Assembly (NCBI GenBank): GCA_902482615.1
Contig: CABTAA010000082.1
Span: 1-7,072 of the forward strand
Reading direction: 5' to 3'
Length of the DNA: 7,072 bases
DNA from: an uncultured Collinsella sp.
Lineage (GTDB): Bacteria; Actinomycetota; Coriobacteriia; Coriobacteriales; Coriobacteriaceae
This document shows positions 6,966-7,072 of this stretch, in pieces (within the stretch, counting starts at the first letter, position 1; each line of letters opens with the position of its first letter). The notes under the pieces are model-generated. The model saw nothing but the letters and a program-made list of their open reading frames with translations. It did no database searches and had not been told where the DNA came from. The position numbers and the translations under genes are program-made.

Positions 6966-6995
6966 ATTGTAGCCCGTTCACAGAAGATGCGACAA
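6966..6995 (-). promoter_or_regulatory. Candidate sigma-70-type promoter P2, proximal, for the acpS operon
   Basis: On the minus strand, TTGTCG (6995-6990, four of six matches to the -35 consensus) is followed after 18 bases by TACAAT (6971-6966, five of six matches to the -10 consensus). The expected transcription start would lie near 6959, giving a leader of roughly 20-25 bases that contains the acpS ribosome binding site. It lies between an upstream terminator and the first gene, which is where an operon promoter is expected. No operator-like palindrome is evident around it. Confidence 0.55.
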
Positions 6996-7001
6996 ACGAG
7001 G

Positions 7002-7031
7002 GTTATAAAACACAGCTACTATGTGAGACAA
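7002..7031 (-). promoter_or_regulatory. Candidate sigma-70-type promoter P1, distal, for the acpS operon
   Basis: TTGTCT (7031-7026) and TATAAC (7007-7002) on the minus strand are separated by 18 bases, with four of six and five of six matches to the -35 and -10 consensus. The layout copies P2 with an offset of exactly 36 bases. The two may act as tandem promoters, or only one may be used. Confidence 0.45.
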
Positions 7032-7045
7032 AAGCCCGCAAACGC

Positions 7046-7072
7046 AAAAAAAGGGGGAGGCCGCGAGGCCTC
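7046..7072 (-). terminator. Rho-independent terminator of an upstream leftward gene (cut by the window edge)
   Basis: Read leftward, GAGGCC (7072-7067), a TCGC loop and GGCCTC (7062-7057) form a six-base-pair stem, followed by four more C and a run of seven T (7052-7046). If G residues precede position 7072 outside the window, the stem would extend through the C run. This ends a gene to the right of the window and implies that acpS starts a new transcription unit. Confidence 0.75.

Overview
The window holds one compact, leftward (minus-strand) gene cluster of six genes, and no protein gene that I can support on the plus strand. In transcription order it reads acpS, nnr, alr, a family 4 uracil-DNA glycosylase gene, tsaE, and a single long gene that joins TsaB, RimI and TsaD. 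The spacing is tight throughout: acpS and nnr abut, nnr and alr are 2 bases apart, alr and the glycosylase gene 8 bases, the glycosylase gene and tsaE 12 bases, and tsaE overlaps the fusion gene by 14 bases. I infer one operon.

The likely source is a high-GC actinobacterium of the class Coriobacteriia, perhaps Collinsella or a relative. This is inference. It rests on the GC-rich coding sequence, strong Shine-Dalgarno sites, the alr-tsaE-tsaB-rimI-tsaD order known from Actinobacteria such as Mycobacterium, and my recollection of fused Tsa proteins in Coriobacteriia. No 16S rRNA or other decisive marker is present.

Right edge (6949-7072): a rho-independent terminator of an unseen upstream leftward gene lies at the very edge. 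It is followed by two candidate sigma-70-type promoters, each with an 18-base spacer and exactly 36 bases apart, and then an extended ribosome binding site for acpS. The operon therefore probably begins inside this window. Middle (2484-6936): acpS, nnr, alr, glycosylase and tsaE. Left part (113-2497): the TsaB-RimI-TsaD fusion. Left edge (1-112): no gene, but a strong perfect hairpin at 13-35.

The genes cover several housekeeping jobs. AcpS activates acyl carrier protein for lipid synthesis, Nnr repairs hydrated NAD(P)H, and Alr makes D-alanine for peptidoglycan. The glycosylase removes uracil from DNA. TsaE and the TsaB and TsaD domains carry out the last step of t6A37 tRNA modification, while the RimI domain is a protein N-terminal acetyltransferase. 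The TsaC/Sua5 enzyme that supplies threonylcarbamoyl-AMP is not in the window.

I see no mobile element, CRISPR array, defence system or clearly undescribed system. The points most worth a second look are the three-domain fusion, an AcpS with a long charged C-terminal tail and a leucine where the family has histidine, the DNA repair gene inside the operon, the tandem promoters, and the left-edge hairpin, which contains a Shine-Dalgarno site and a five-codon reading frame.
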